This document shows, in pieces, positions 1 to 12,557 of a DNA stretch of 64,000 nucleotides. The stretch's first letter is position 1, and the number at the start of each line of letters is the position of its first letter. Position numbers and translations under genes: made by a program. Where the stretch lies: contig OW388300.1 of NCBI GenBank assembly GCA_936450465.1, positions 18,973,232 to 19,037,231 on the forward strand, in the 5' to 3' direction. The DNA comes from Gibbula magus (lineage: Eukaryota > Mollusca > Gastropoda > Trochida > Trochidae). The notes under the pieces are model-generated. The model ran no database searches and was not told the DNA's origin. It saw nothing but the letters and a program-made list of their open reading frames with translations.

Positions 1-290
1 AGAGAGGTTTGGGTGCAATGCTACACTGAATTTCGCTGATATAAGTGAGATACTCTTGAAAGAGGCGTTAAACCCTAACTCACCTCACCTCACCTCACCC
101 AAGGTTTCACCTCAATGCGTAGTCACACTTGTGTTGTGGGCTTTCTCCCTGCAATAATACTAGCAGCTGTGATATACATAAAATACTGTTGAAAGCTGCC
201 TTGCATCCAAATCCCCTCACCTCATGAGTCAGATGTGATGAATTTCCCAGCTATGCAGCAACACAAGTTGCATTCCGGGGAAACCAGTAA
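1..290 (+). repeat. Two 3' fragments of SINE family A
   Basis: Two truncated copies (1-115 and 116-225) of the tRNA-derived SINE seen complete at 12748-13064. They share the body GGTTTGGGTGCAATGC, the conserved GATACTCTTGAAAG-like block and a tail of CTCACC units. Confidence 0.75.
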
Positions 291-294
291 AGGT

Positions 295-656
295 TTAAAG
301 GCACTGTAGCACGTTTTTTCGCTCAAATAAGTTGATGAAATGTATTTGAAAAATAATTTCACCAATGGTAAAACATCCTTCTCTCTTCGGAAAATAAAGT
401 TTAAAATGAGTGTACATGTTTCGGTAAAGCCATGGGAAACGTTTTTTTAATATAAAATAATAAATTGTGTTCACAATAAAATGGCCGCCATGCAATTTTT
501 GCTTTATACGCAACATATTTGTTACCGCTACAGATAATTGGTTTGTGTAATAAGATGTTTTACCCTCTTAAGTTAGTTTAAATGACATTATCTATCATTA
601 TAAATGGGAAATTTGAAAAAATAAATTTTGCAAAAAACGTGCTACTGCCCCTTTAA
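295..656. mobile_element. TTAA MITE family 1, copy 1
   Basis: A 362-bp non-autonomous element with terminal inverted repeats based on AGGGGCAGTAGCACGTTTT, flanked by TTAA. Other copies are at 653-1020, 32052-32390 and 54189-54534. TTAA targets suggest mobilisation by a piggyBac- or Kolobok-type transposase (inference). Confidence 0.8.
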
Positions 657-1020
657 GGAGCAGTAGCAGTAGCACGTTTTTTCTCTGAAATAAGTCAATG
701 AAATGTATTTGAAAAATAGTGTCACCAATAGTAAAACACCCTTCTCTCTACGGAAAATCAAGTTTAAAAATTAGCATACACGGTTCTGTAAAGCTATGGG
801 AATTGTTTTTGTCATTCAAAATAATTAATTGTGTTCACAATAAAATGGCCGCCATGCAATTTTTGCATTATAGGCAATATCGCTATTAACACTGCGGATA
901 ATTGGTTTGTCTAATAAGATGTTTTACCCTCTAAAGTAAATATAAATGACATAAACTATCATTATAAATGGGAAATTTGAAAAAATAAAATTTAAAAAAA
1001 ACGTACTACTGCCCCTTTAA
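653..1020. mobile_element. TTAA MITE family 1, copy 2
   Basis: A diverged second copy in the same orientation, head-to-tail with copy 1 and sharing one TTAA at the junction. Its left end carries a duplicated CAGTAG. Confidence 0.75.
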
Positions 1021-3366
1021 TGGAAGACAATGGTATAGAACCATAACAACTATTGCAATGAATAATTACATAGTACAATAATAGTCAGTTGTGGTACACT
1101 GTCAGGTAGTGGTGACATTATTCATGTCAGACATATACGCTCAATAACGAGAGCACAGGTGGTATGTACGGAATCAATGATCACTTAATGGTCACAGGTA
1201 TATGCATCACAAGTACACTCATAGTTACTTGAAGTTTACCCTAATATCTGACCTGTAGTGCTTTTAGTACTTTAGCCACTTAAAAGTAATTCATTTATTG
1301 AAGTATAACTATAGTGATTTTGTCCTTGAATCAAGTGTTTTACGATGACCTGAATTGCAATTAAATGGAATACTTCATGGGGAAATGCTCAGTGGGGCTT
1401 GGCATTATCATAAATGACATATTTCATATCACAAATTTCATGTATTTATTAGGATGCAAACATGATATAGGACTCTCTGTGGTATACGCTATAACAGTGG
1501 CGGAGTTGATGGAGGTTTCACTAATTAAAGGGGGGGGGGTGGTTATCGACAAATCAGTCAAACAATTTGAAAGAATCTAGATATCTCAATCTTATGACTT
1601 GAGTTTTTTTCTCCAAGTTGAGACATTTTGAGACACTGAGTCTTCTGGCTATTATTTACTCACGACTGGTCTAGACAGTTAGCCAGTCCGAGTCAAACAC
1701 GCAGACATACCTCACATACACTGCAACTTAGAGTTGGTTCTAGGCAGACCCACACAGAAGTATGTGACCAACTTTGCAGATTTTTTTCAATGGACATGTC
1801 TCTTGTCCCTGTATAGCCTTGTTGTGTAGACGTAGAGGAGCAGGCGGAAATAGCTCATTTACAATAGGAGACAGATGCGTCTGACATGTGGAAAGTTCTT
1901 GCTATTTGGGAACAGATTTGCTGTTGAGTTTCAGAATGTTTTCAAAGTTAACGGTAGAAAGTTGACTTCATCATGAGCTATGTTCTGACGGTTTTGAAAG
2001 CATGTTGTTAACGGTAGAAATGTGACTTTATAAGGAGCTATGATTGCAGTGTGTTAGTCCTGACAGGGTTACAAGTCAAATATTTAACAGTAACGAGTCA
2101 TTACCCTATCGTGAGTATTAGCAGGTTATTGATGATCTGCAATCTCTGAGACTCTCCACTAATGGATCTAACAACACATTCACACTCTACAATCGCTGAG
2201 GGAAAACCATAATGTGTGGTGGTCCCCAAGGAGGCCCCACCAGCCCTGTACTGTTTGTTCTACATGCACTTCAATGTCTTCACAAGCTTGTATCTGATTC
2301 TGCGCTCAACTAATGACTGGTTCATCATTATCAGGGCACTTACTGATCATTGACACTTAACCTGCTGGATTACTTGGATTTTACACAATATGAAGAGTCA
2401 TAACATAGGCTGTTAAGGTTTAATATGATAATCCAAGTTACTATCCAGTGACCAAATTAATAATGTTAACCCTCAAGTTGCCATATTCTAAATTACCCCT
2501 TCTTGCCGAATATCCAGACCCCTAGCTTGCTGCCAGGTTATGACACCTGTAGCTGAATATCCCGGAAGGGAATCTGGTACCGTCTAACGGTTGGGTAGTC
2601 ACAAGCCAGTATCTCAACGGTAGTGATCAACTGCTAGGAAATCTATGACCTGTGTCCGGGGTTCGTCTGCAAGGATACATGAATGTACTATTTTCATTCC
2701 AGACTAACCCAGGATCAAAAAGGGGTTAATGAGAGGTTAATGACCACTCACAATGGTTGGCACTAATTTATTCGCCAGTGTGGGTATAACCATGCTGATT
2801 TATTTCTTGCAAACCTTCTGCTGGAGATTTCCTCGATATTCGGTAGATGCAAAACTAGAACAACACAGAGTTGTGTTGTGGTCATTGTCACCAACTGATA
2901 TATCAAGAGGGGTTCTGGGGTTCGAACCCCTCTCCCCCTTTTGAAAATTTGTGCATGTAAATATTAGGGACCCCAAAGAAGAATCTCCCTTTTCAATTAG
3001 TAAAACCCCCTCCCTGAAAATTTCTGGATCTGCTTTGTCTTTGACATCGAAAGTGGAACAAATATTGAAGTTTAAATTCCCCATGAAAATCCCATGGCAA
3101 CCTTCAAAGACTTGTATCAAGTCTATATCTGATATGTAGAGCACTAAAACAAGAGTAGGTGATCGAGGCCGGCCACATTTCACCTGTGACCACTTGACAA
3201 GCAGGCTTGTTTGCCTTGGATATTATCCTGTCATGCTGGGATGCACTCCATCTTGCCCCTCCACATTCCTCAGGGGCCGTCTCAAACAGAATCAGTGCAT
3301 TTAGTTAGATAGACTTACACGAAGGCTCTGTAAAAAAAAGGATCAGATTCTTAAATTCTAACAGGT
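1021..3366. other. Noncoding stretch, no gene recognised
   Basis: AT-rich sequence with short ORFs only. None shows a myosin segment or another known domain. A G-run lies at 1531-1539. A box-B-like GGTTCGAACCCC at 2919-2930 suggests a decayed tRNA-derived repeat. Confidence 0.5.
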
Positions 3367-3490
3367 CTTTGAAGGGCATTTAGAAGGTGTATACATAAGA
3401 ACAGGAAGATTTTCTGTATAACAACTTCTTTAATGTAAAAATACTCGACTTTTCGGAGTATATGCTCACTCCTTCATCAGGTGGAATGTC
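3367..3490. repeat. Single arm of the foldback repeat seen at 7792-8007
   Basis: Matches the left arm of the later foldback. On the minus strand it carries CTGATGA followed by an imperfect stem and CGAAAA. No second arm is present here. Confidence 0.7.
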
Positions 3491-4160
3491 ACATGACATT
3501 TTTGAGATTTGAACCCTTCTGATAACTGGATACAACTTCTTTATTGTGATATGTAAAGATAAAGCATTTAAGAATATATGAATACTCCTTCAATATGAGG
3601 AAAGTAAAAAATATCAGGTCAAAACCTTGTGTTTTTTTCACAATAATCCTGCAACTATTTTTAAAGAGGTACATGTGGGAGAAGTGCCAATATTTTGAAA
3701 ATTTGATTGGGCATAACTTGGTATAGCCTGCATCCCGATATTTAGGAGAGTGTTAACTGATTGCTTTTGTGGAATATTTTCGTCCCTCTCCTGGATATGT
3801 AGTAAATAATGACCTGGTGCCGAGCAGTTATGGCATATAAACTCGCGAGGGCGTTAGCCCGAGCAGAATGTATTGCCATATGCGAGGCAATCGGGTCATT
3901 ATTTGCCTTACACTCCAGCGGAAAACTCTATTTATAAAATACCTGTATATAAGAATTTGAAAGTAGTATTTTGTTAATTTATACAACATGATCAAAATAT
4001 ATCAGTGAAATATTCCCAATACACCCATGACTGACTCGAAAGGAAGGTTTCAAACTTATAATCATTCATTCCATACACAAAGTAGACATAAATTGGTACC
4101 CATACATGTATATGTATATATAGTACTAGAAATTATATAAATACAGCCAAGACACAAAAG
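3491..4160. other. Noncoding stretch with palindrome-like repeat ends
   Basis: No coding signal. A repeat-like stretch around 3820-3905 contains CGAGGGCGTTAGCCCGAGC, a short inverted repeat typical of element ends, but no full boundary could be set. Confidence 0.35.
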
Positions 4161-4171
4161 AATGAACGCTC

Positions 4172-4262
4172 ATCGGTATGGATCCTCAGTAGCTACATTG
4201 GTAAAAGCGCTGCTTGACGATATAGAGGTCCAGGGTTCGAATCCCACTTTCGTTACTTACAA
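4172..4262 (+). repeat. tRNA-like SINE head
   Basis: A-box-like TAGCTACATTGG and B-box GGGTTCGAATCCC at tRNA-like spacing. The acceptor stem does not pair well, so this is a tRNA-derived repeat head, not a tRNA gene. Confidence 0.55.
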
Positions 4263-4335
4263 CATTTTCATTTCTAATTTGACACAATTTAAATTACAAC
4301 ATCATTTGTTTCCCTATGTTGAATATCTCATAACC

Positions 4336-4566
4336 GCGAATGTAGCTCAGTTGGTAGAGTGTCCTCTCATCACCCGGAAGACCGGGCTTGGATTCCCGGT
4401 CGTGTCATACCAAAAGACGTTAAAAGATGGAAGTTGTTGCTGCCTTGCTTGACACTCAGCATATAAGGACAGAACAACGCTTGAACTGGCACTGCACTGT
4501 GGCTGCCGGGTGCTATTTGCACACAAAGAATTTCCTATGTACATTGTATTACGGACAATAAAGAGT
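4336..4566 (+). repeat. tRNA-derived SINE, family C
   Basis: A-box TAGCTCAGTTGGTAGAG and B-box-like GGATTCCC, followed by an unrelated body (GACGTTAAAAGATGG). No CCA end or good acceptor stem. It abuts the ATCCCCCGCC element. Confidence 0.65.
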
Positions 4567-5430
4567 TATTATCCCCCGCCACAACGAAGTTTCAAATTAG
4601 TTGTCAGCCTACATTGGGGAAAGACACAGACACCAGTTTATTTTGGTGACCATGACCTTATTTTCAAGGTCACCGCGACACTTTGACCACTTTTCTAACT
4701 CTTGTTAACGCGATATATCTTGACCGGTTGGACTCAAAGTCTTCAAATTTGGTGTCAGTCTACACTGGGGGATGACGCAGACACCAGGGGATTTTGGTGA
4801 CCTTGACCTTATTTTCAAAGTCACTACAACACTTTGACCACTTTTCGAACTCTTGTTATCACCATTTATTATGACCGGTTGGACCTAATGTTTTCAAATT
4901 AGGTGTCAGCCTACATTGGGCGAAGACGCAGACACACCAGTCGATTTTGGTGACCTTGACCTTTTTAAAGGTCACCGCAACACTTTTCAAACTTTTGCTT
5001 ACGTGATATATCATGACCGGTTGGACCAAATGTTTTCAAATTTCGTGTCAGTCTACATTGGAGGATGATGCAGATGCCAGTCGATTTGGTGACCTTATTT
5101 TCAAGGTCACCTCTACACTTTGACCACTTTTTGAACTGTTGTTAACGCGATATCTCATGAAGTGTTGCATCCAAACTCTTCAAATTTGGTGTCAGCCTAC
5201 ATTGGGGGATGACACAGACACCAGTACATTTTGGTGACCTTGAACTTATTTTCAAGGTCACCACAACACTTTGACCACTTTTAGAACTCTTATTAACACG
5301 ATATATCATGAACCCAAGCACCTAAAGTCTTAAAATATGCTGATCATCATTGCACTTTTTACCAGTAATGCAATATATAAAGTAGCTCAAATGATGTGTC
5401 TTACTAACTAAATGTCACCGGCGGGGGACA
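4567..5430. mobile_element. ATCCCCCGCC-ended element with internal tandem array
   Basis: Left end ATCCCCCGCC at 4571 and right end GGCGGGGGA at 5420 are inverted copies. The interior consists mostly of five about 147-bp tandem units. No transposase, so a non-autonomous DNA element is the best reading. Confidence 0.6.
4591..5330 (+). repeat. Tandem array, five units of 142-151 bp
   Basis: TTCAAATT followed by GTGTCAG recurs at 4591, 4742, 4893, 5035 and 5179. Each unit also has GTGACCTTGACC-like and GACCACTTTT blocks. Confidence 0.85.
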
Positions 5431-5910
5431 TTGCCATGTTAGTGGCAAACACTTGTTGATATTTGTTTTTTCTGTTGTCTTTATGAACATTTTTGCCTTT
5501 AGACATAAGTGTTCTGAATGTAATTAAAATGATATTCACATTTACATGGGACCTATAAGTCAATACAACTTTAGTTATAAAACAATTAGGATAAAAAAGT
5601 AGGAAATTATATACAGGAAGGAAAAAGTTCATTATCTCCTGTCACATTGAAGTTGGTGGTTTCCGGACCAGAATTAAAACAAACTGTATATTATAAGGCT
5701 CAGCTCATTGGAACTTGATACGGGAAATAATCATCATGTGTAGATAAGGTTTTAGGATTTCTTCAGACTTTCCATGGGAACACATCTTTATCTTGTTTCT
5801 GGAGCAAAATTCTGAAAGCTTTTAAAAAAAATTTCTTCCAGAACAGATCTTGAAAACTGATTCAGCTTGGGAAATAAAATAGAACAATATTCTTGTGTGG
5901 CATGAATTTA
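5431..5910. other. Noncoding stretch
   Basis: No recognisable gene or repeat boundary between two ATCCCCCGCC elements. Confidence 0.4.
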
Positions 5911-6183
5911 TTATCCCCCGCCACGAAGTGGCTTGAGGGCATAAATACCTTGATGGAGTTCGAAAATGAGAAGCATGCAATTATTTTTTCCGGAGTTAGT
6001 GCCCTTGTTCCGTATTTTTGGACTCTGTTCATGGTATCTCCAAAGGGGACAGCTTTTCTCAGAAACTGTTTAAGATAGGATTACCAAATTTGTTGTGTTG
6101 CTTGAGGGCATAAATACCTTGATGGTGTTCGAAAATTATTTTATTGCCCTTCTTCCGATTTCTTGGGTCTGGCGGGGGATGTT
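5911..6183. mobile_element. ATCCCCCGCC-ended element, short copy
   Basis: Ends TTATCCCCCGCC and GGCGGGGGAT are inverted. Internal blocks (CCTTGATGGAGTTCGAAAA, CAGAAACTGTTTAAGATAGG) recur in intron 8 at 28866-29170. Confidence 0.7.
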
Positions 6184-6842
6184 GATGACTATGTCTTCTT
6201 GTTACTAATGATTTGAGTAGCTCAAGAAAAAATGTGAGTGATTAAGATTTATTAAAGATCAAAGTTTCATAATCATAGTTCAGTATATTCCAAACTTTTC
6301 TCACTTGTTTGGGGATATAGCCAACCCTCTGCTTGTTGAGAGAATCATGAATCAAATCCGGTCTCAAATAGAACAAAGTTTACAGGGAATTGATATCAAA
6401 GAAGAAAAAAAAGACTTCTCAATTCATTTGTATTCAAATCTCATTGCTATAATAGAATGATCTGGTTACTCTTTGTATAAAGGTTGTAGAAACTGATCTA
6501 TCTCACGAGACTGACGGACTGTACACATTCCTACAAGTGTTTGTCGTGATAGGGGATTGTTTCCTTTGTAATGGTAGATGGGCACTGTTTGTGTACTGTC
6601 ACTTGTACCCTGCCCAGTGCTCCATCTTCTCCAGACGATTCAAGTAATTTTGTAAGGTCAACTGTGTCACATAGTCAGGCCATTGATATTTTGTCCATAA
6701 CCTCTCAAATAATTACAAATCATATTTCTAAAATGCATGTGTACATGTATTGTAATTTCCTGTTTGTCAACTATTTTCAGTTGATTTTGGTTGGTCGTGA
6801 AGCAATTTTTCTCTGATTCAAGTCTCATTGTCCTTATCCAAA
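6184..6842. other. Noncoding stretch
   Basis: AT-rich, small overlapping ORFs only, no feature recognised. Confidence 0.4.
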
Positions 6843-7073
6843 ATAATTGGATAGCGCATAGGATCAAGAGGTCTGGGGCTTGACAACTTTGTCTGCAGTA
6901 GAGAACTGTTCTACATCCAATAAATGTTCCGCTTGTATCTGCTGACGCTCGCAGGTTTCACCGCAATACATAGCCAGAGTGGCTTTGTGGGCTTTCTCCA
7001 TACGAATAATACGAACATCCATCAAATACTCTTGAAAGCAGTGTTTAACCCCAACTCACCTCACCTTACCTTA
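6843..7073 (+). repeat. SINE family A, degenerate copy
   Basis: Retains GATCAAGAGGTCTG, TTTGTCTGCAGTAGAGAACT, AATACTCTTGAAAG and the CTCACC tail. Part of the body is deleted. Confidence 0.75.
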
Positions 7074-7791
7074 TCCATAATAATTTGTTACCAAATCTAT
7101 CTTAAATTTTCACTTTAAATGCTAAACTATTCATAAGTATCTGTAATTCAAGTCACAGTTAGAGCTTAGTTGATGTTAAATCCAAGTTGCCATTTTCAGT
7201 AAGGGGTCTAGCAGGCTTTCACTTCTGTTATTTTCTGTTTTTCTTCCCTGAACTTCCAAAATTGTTCACCTTAGATTTTGACTCTCTGTGTTAAACTATT
7301 CATCAACAGTTGTGAAATAACTCTTAACAGACTTGTTTGAGCTCAGAATCTGTGCAATGTTTAATCCCGGTCCCACCTTCACTAAGGTGTGCGGCAGGGT
7401 TGTTGCCTCTGCCGGGACCTGTTTATAGTATAGGTTAATAATCTGTCAACATATGCCCATCTCAAAGTGTTCACTCAATATTGCATGTTTGTTCTCACTG
7501 TTTGAGTGTTTGGTTCTCTAGCTAGTGCAACTCACATCATGTTTCGACGCCCCCTGTGTGTATTAACACAGGAAGATTGCTTCGCTGAATATCTCCATCA
7601 CAGAATAGATGAGGAGGTATGTTTAGATATGGAGAAAGTTTGGGGTCATCAGTTAAACGGCAACCAGTGTCTAAAATGATGATTTGTGGAATGTACAATG
7701 AATCTCAAGAGATAGTGATAATTTTGGCTTCAACTCATATTTTTATGTATATAGATATCAGGTCTTTGAAGGGCATTTAGAAGTGGTATAC

Positions 7792-8007
7792 ATAAGAACA
7801 GGAAGATTTTCTGGATAACAACTTCTTTAATGTGAAAATACACAACGTTTTGGAGTACATACTCACTCCTTCATCAGGTGGAATGTACCTTCCATGTTAT
7901 GTTATGAATGTTACATTCCACCTGATGAAGGAGTGAGTATGTACTCCGAAACGTCGTGTATTTTCACATTAAAGAAGTTGTTATCCAGAAAATCTTCCTG
8001 TTCTTAT
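7792..8007. repeat. Foldback repeat, 96-bp arms with 24-nt spacer
   Basis: Arms 7792-7887 and 7912-8007 are almost perfect inverted copies (differences around CAACGTTTTGG versus CGACGTTTCGG). The right arm carries the hammerhead-like motif at 7919-7958. Such paired copies could form by head-to-head insertion. Confidence 0.9.
7919..7958 (+). ncRNA. Hammerhead-ribozyme-like motif
   Basis: CTGATGA (7922-7928), stem II GGAGT/ACTCC with 8-nt loop, then GAAAC and GTC, flanked by CAC/GTG as a short stem I. Helix III would be only AC/GU, a self-complementary ACGU, as described for small hammerheads of Penelope-like retroelements thought to act as dimers (family knowledge). One extra A between CTGATGA and stem II departs from the classic core. 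Activity is untested. Confidence 0.5.
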
Positions 8008-8012
8008 ATAGA

Positions 8013-8714
8013 TATATTATCAATTTTGATAAAAAAAAAATATCAAGAAATATTTGTAAAAAAAATAATACCTCTATCCCCTTAAACTGATGTTTAACTC
8101 ATTGATTCTTGCATTCATCAATTGATTTATACATAACTCAAATGTAAAAATGTCTACAAAAACCATTGTGTGTCACTACAGCGATATTTCATGCAAGCAG
8201 CAATTGTCAACTGAAATGTTTATGTCTTGAAGAACTCTATACCACACTTTAAACTTTCTAAAGAAAGTAAATAAAATACATAACATCTTCTGGGTCACTT
8301 CTTATTGCTTGCACCAAAAGCCTGATTTATAAGCAAGATTTCCCCATTAATTTCAGGCACAAGATTATTCATCTATCACTTGATAAATGTACATGTTATC
8401 CTTCTGTGATTCAAGGGTAGTTAAGTACATATATTGCATGATAATGGCTCATATTTCACGGATGCTGGTTAATTGAATCTGACAGCAATGCAGTTTATTA
8501 AATAGATGTTCATGTGATAATTACATCAACATTGTGTGACGAGGGGAGTTACTCAATCGTCAGGAAACTGGTTTGAAGGAGATCACAGAGTCCATTTAAC
8601 TTAAATATAAACTTGTGTATCCTGAGTCACTGTATTAACCTTCAGCCTGCTGATCCTGTTAACCTTCTTCTGCTGAATTTATTACCGGTAATGCATAACT
8701 GATCTTATTAAACA
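8013..8714. other. Noncoding stretch
   Basis: AT-rich sequence without recognised genes or repeats. Confidence 0.4.
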
Positions 8715-9013
8715 GGGGGCGGGATAGCGCAGGTGTTAGTGCATTTGGGATTCAGGGTTCCAATCCTGCCAGCGTCTTGTTAACTTTATCTGCTGCAGAG
8801 AACTGTTCTACACACAGTAAGGTTTGGGTGCAATGCTACACTGAATTTCAGCGTAAAACCACCCATGGTTTGCTAGTTCCAGCCGATGCTTGTAGGTTTC
8901 CTTGCAAAGCATAGCCACATGGCGTTGCAGGCTTTCTCCCTGCCATAATACTACCAACTACAATATAAGTGGAAGTGGCATTAAACCCTAATTTATCTCA
9001 CCTTACCTCACTC
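8715..9013 (+). repeat. SINE family A, near full-length
   Basis: tRNA-like head GGGATAGCGCAGG with B-box GGGTTCCAATCC, body ACAGTAAGGTTTGGGTGC, and a CTCACC-type tail. Confidence 0.8.
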
Positions 9014-9027
9014 TCAGAGTATAATAA

Positions 9028-9447
9028 TGCATCTAGTAGTGTTGTGCAATATATTGGTATATACCAATACTGATTGTGCAATACATTTATTGCAATTTTC
9101 ATTTGGCAATACATCACACTAAACAATTTGAAGTGATATGCATATCTTGTTCTAGGTGCAGATTATAGAGTAAATGCTGTTGATTTACAAGAACATTTTT
9201 TTTGCTGTATTGAAAACAAAAGTTTTGAAACTACAGTATAATTTTTTTTTTATTTCTTCATGTTCTTCATTATGAAAGTTCTGCAAGGGATTTCATTTAA
9301 AATTTTATGTTAAACTGTAAGTGTAAAATATTGCAAATAAAGTTCATTCATTCATTGCAATATTATCGCAATACAGAAGCTGTTCGTTGCAGTATATCGT
9401 AGTATATTGCAATATAAAATACAGTGCAATATCCACCCCTAGCTGCT
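9028..9447. mobile_element. hAT-like non-autonomous element
   Basis: Ends GTTGTGCAATATATTGG and CAATATCCACCCCTA resemble hAT termini, and the interior is rich in TATTGCAATA. A related copy is at 40884-41341. Target duplication not certain. Confidence 0.45.
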
Positions 9448-9488
9448 AGTATCATTTCAGTGGGAAAGTGTAATGTTATTGTGGCTAT

Positions 9489-9869
9489 GTACCGTAAATC
9501 CTTGAATAATAACCTGCCTTGAACAGTTGCCTGCCTTGAATAATAGGCGGGTCTAAGCCCTCTTTGAAATAAATAACCACTTGCCTTGAATAATAACCGT
9601 GTTAAATTTATCAAATGTAGGCTGTCTCTTTTTCAAAAGTAATTCCAACATAAGTATATTTATGCAAAGTTTAACCTCATGACATGCATTTTGTTTACAA
9701 TATTCATAATTTAAAACATACTGCACTGATGTTTTTGTTATGATTTTTTAAAAGTGCACATATATATATTATGGCTTCAAAAACAATAATCAGTTGCCTT
9801 GAAAAATCGGCAAGTCAAATTGGTGTTTTAAATTAAAATTGCCGGGCGATTAATCAAGAATTTACAGTG
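9489..9869. mobile_element. MITE with GTAAAT-CTTGA termini
   Basis: Left end CCGTAAATCCTTGAATAAT is the imperfect inverse of right end GATTAATCAAGAATTTACAG. CTTGAATAATA-type motifs recur inside. Confidence 0.6.
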
Positions 9870-11177
9870 CATTTTGGTGAAACCTGAGAGTGACTACCAC
9901 AACTGGTGCTTTACAAAATTTGAATTTAGTATTTCGCATCGACACCTTTCTGCATGTAGAACATTTTTCCACAGCAGACAAAGTTGTGAGACAAAATTTT
10001 CTAATCCTTGTTTGTTCAAATCGCATTTGACGCTTTGCAGGTTTCAATTCTCTTTTCCTTGAGATAAAGCTAAATTAAGTTTGTTCAAAATACTACCATC
10101 TTTCAGGTGTATTTTCATTAGAATATTTCCCTGAAAATATTGTTACTGCATATGATATTTGTTTCATATCTGTATGTAGCAGAAACCTTTCCAATTCGCC
10201 TTCAAGCTTACAGTCCATTTATTCGTTGCTCTTAGAATTCTTAACCATGTGTTTATAATGGACTCAATAAATTTGTAACACTATGAATGTTTCGAGACAA
10301 ACCAGACATGTATTGAAACAGGAAGAAAGATATATACAGAAAGATATGTATACTTATCTGTGGGTCTAGATAAACTGTACTATATTTATATATATATTTA
10401 TAGATATCAACAGGCAGTCTTTTATCTACCCTTCTTATGCCTTGTAGTTTGACTTCAGATTAATCAGTTCATGGTGTCATATTTCCTTTTCAGCAAAATA
10501 GGTAATTGATATTGGCAAATGACAGGCATACTTCACATATTACAGCATTTATATAGCCTGTAAAGGGTTAGTAAACCTGGAAATCAACTTAGAAGAATGT
10601 GTAGGCTAAGTGTTAAAATGCCATGACATTGAAGAACCAGTAGCCTCACTTCATTAGTTGAGTGCAGAGTCAGACACTGAAGCGCACTTAGAACAAACAG
10701 TTAAGGGCTTATGACACATCCTTGGGGACCACCACCCATTATCTATTCAGCATAGTTCATCAGGACACCAGGACAATGAAGTCTAACACTTAGACTGTGA
10801 AAAGAGAATTTATTTAAATATTGAAAAGGAGTCTTTCAGAGATTGGATTTTCTGAAAATCACGTTTCTCATAGGTTCCAATTCAATATTCAATAAAACTA
10901 CGATATTTTACAAATAAATACTTTTTTTCAGAGTTTGGGTGTAGATAATGAAGTTTTCATGTTTTATTTGTAAACATGTTGGTGTTAATCTTTAGAGAAC
11001 TTATTTTGTTGATATGACATTTTTAAAATCATAATTCATGAAATTATTAATAGTGATATTTTATACTACTGAATTTAAGAATACTACTTAAGCGTTAACA
11101 CTACTCAGTTACTGTTTAACGAGGATAAAATTCTCAAGGATATTTTCATCATGATGTTATAATAACCCCAGTACTAC
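9870..11177. other. Noncoding stretch
   Basis: No gene recognised. The long sense and antisense ORFs at 9862-10062 overlap each other and show no domain. Confidence 0.4.
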
Positions 11178-11466
11178 TTCAGTGGAGGGTTCGGTTTAGG
11201 ATCAAGAGGTCCGTGGTTTGAATCCCTCCAGGGGCTCGGCAACTTTGTCTGCTGTAGAGAACAGTAATACATGCAGTAAGGTTTGAGTTCAATGCCTCGC
11301 TGATTTTAAGCATAGTACAACCCATGGTTTGCTAGTTCCAGCCAATGCTCGCAGGTTTCACCGCAATGTATAGCCACCATGGCATTGCAGGCTTTCTGCT
11401 ATAATACTAGCAGCTGTGATATAAGTGAAATACTCTTGAAAGCGGCGTTAAACTCATTTCACCCCA
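11178..11466 (+). repeat. SINE family A copy
   Basis: B-box region GTTTGAATCCC, body GTAGAGAACAG, GAAATACTCTTGAAAGCGG and terminal TCACCCC. The A-box side is degenerate. Confidence 0.78.
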
Positions 11467-12117
11467 CTACTACAATGAACCGTCTAATGTTGGACAGCAC
11501 TTAGGGGGTTAAAAAAATGAGCGTTGCGGGTCATGCAACATTTAACTTCACGCTGTCTTAACACAAAGAAGATAAAAATCTTGACTTCCTGCTTGACTGC
11601 ACCCACCTATTTATGCAGTTTACATGGCAGTGTAATATCTTCATGTACATTTTATGGCAGTTATCACTTTACAAAACATGCCAAATTGAGATGGAGCTAT
11701 TATTGTGATGATATCAATGCTTGGTGTATTTCATATACATTGATGTAGTTGTGAAAAAGGCATGTTTTACAGGAAGTTGACATTTTTAAAGTGTCTATAA
11801 TAAATTTATTTGTAATTGATGCCAAAATGAGCACAATAGATTTATTTCTGATAGATACCAAAATGAGCTCAATCTCTTGATGATTTATTTTGTAAGGCCT
11901 CTTTTCATGAAAACTGAAAAAAAAGATGTGCACCAATGATCTTGTCCTTGACTACGACAGAATATTGCACACTAGAATATTTAATTTAAACACAAATGAA
12001 TGTAATTTTTTTATCAGAATCAAGATAAATATTGAATCTTTGCATTTTAATGGAAACTTGGAAGTGTTGATCATCTCAAACATCTTATTTCTTTTTATCG
12101 TGTATCATCAGCATATA
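11467..12117. other. Noncoding stretch
   Basis: AT-rich sequence with no recognised element. Confidence 0.4.
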
Positions 12118-12268
12118 TAGTCAGACCTCATTTAACAGACCCCCATCCGCATAATTCAAATCTCTATGTACTTCTGTGCAAATGATGATTCGCATGATTG
12201 CACAACATGCTATCCGGACGATTTTCAACTGTAACCAAATTGTGAGGATAAACGGGGTCTGACTGTAT
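12118..12268. mobile_element. pogo/Tigger-like MITE
   Basis: About 150 bp with ends AGTCAGACCTC and GGGGTCTGACT next to TA, the arrangement expected of pogo-type elements. The neighbourhood of the MITE at 13668 is a broken copy of the same family. Confidence 0.6.
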
Positions 12269-12557
12269 TAAAAATACGGAATATTCATTCCCCAAAGCTT
12301 GGCAATACATGGTATATCCCACTTGTATCTATCCAAGTTTAAAAATTGTTTTAGTGTCAACAACCACAAAAATTAAACTTCATGACGTTTCTGTTGCCAT
12401 CTTATCACCAAATTGACTATCTGAAAGCTCTACTCTATAACACTTAATTTTGAATTGATAACATTTGTGGGCATCATGTCACCGTAGTGATTCTGATGTA
12501 TTGTAAATGTGATGTTTTGATGAATTGTGATTATTTATTTCTTCTTTCTATCTGCAG

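Noticed and set aside
2753..3183. ORFs on both strands near 2.8-3.1 kb as possible upstream myosin exon
   Set aside because: No similarity to the myosin N-terminus (no FAIADAAY- or VSVNPY-like segment).
4189..4400. Possible tRNA genes from A- and B-box matches
   Set aside because: Acceptor stems do not pair and both continue into SINE bodies.
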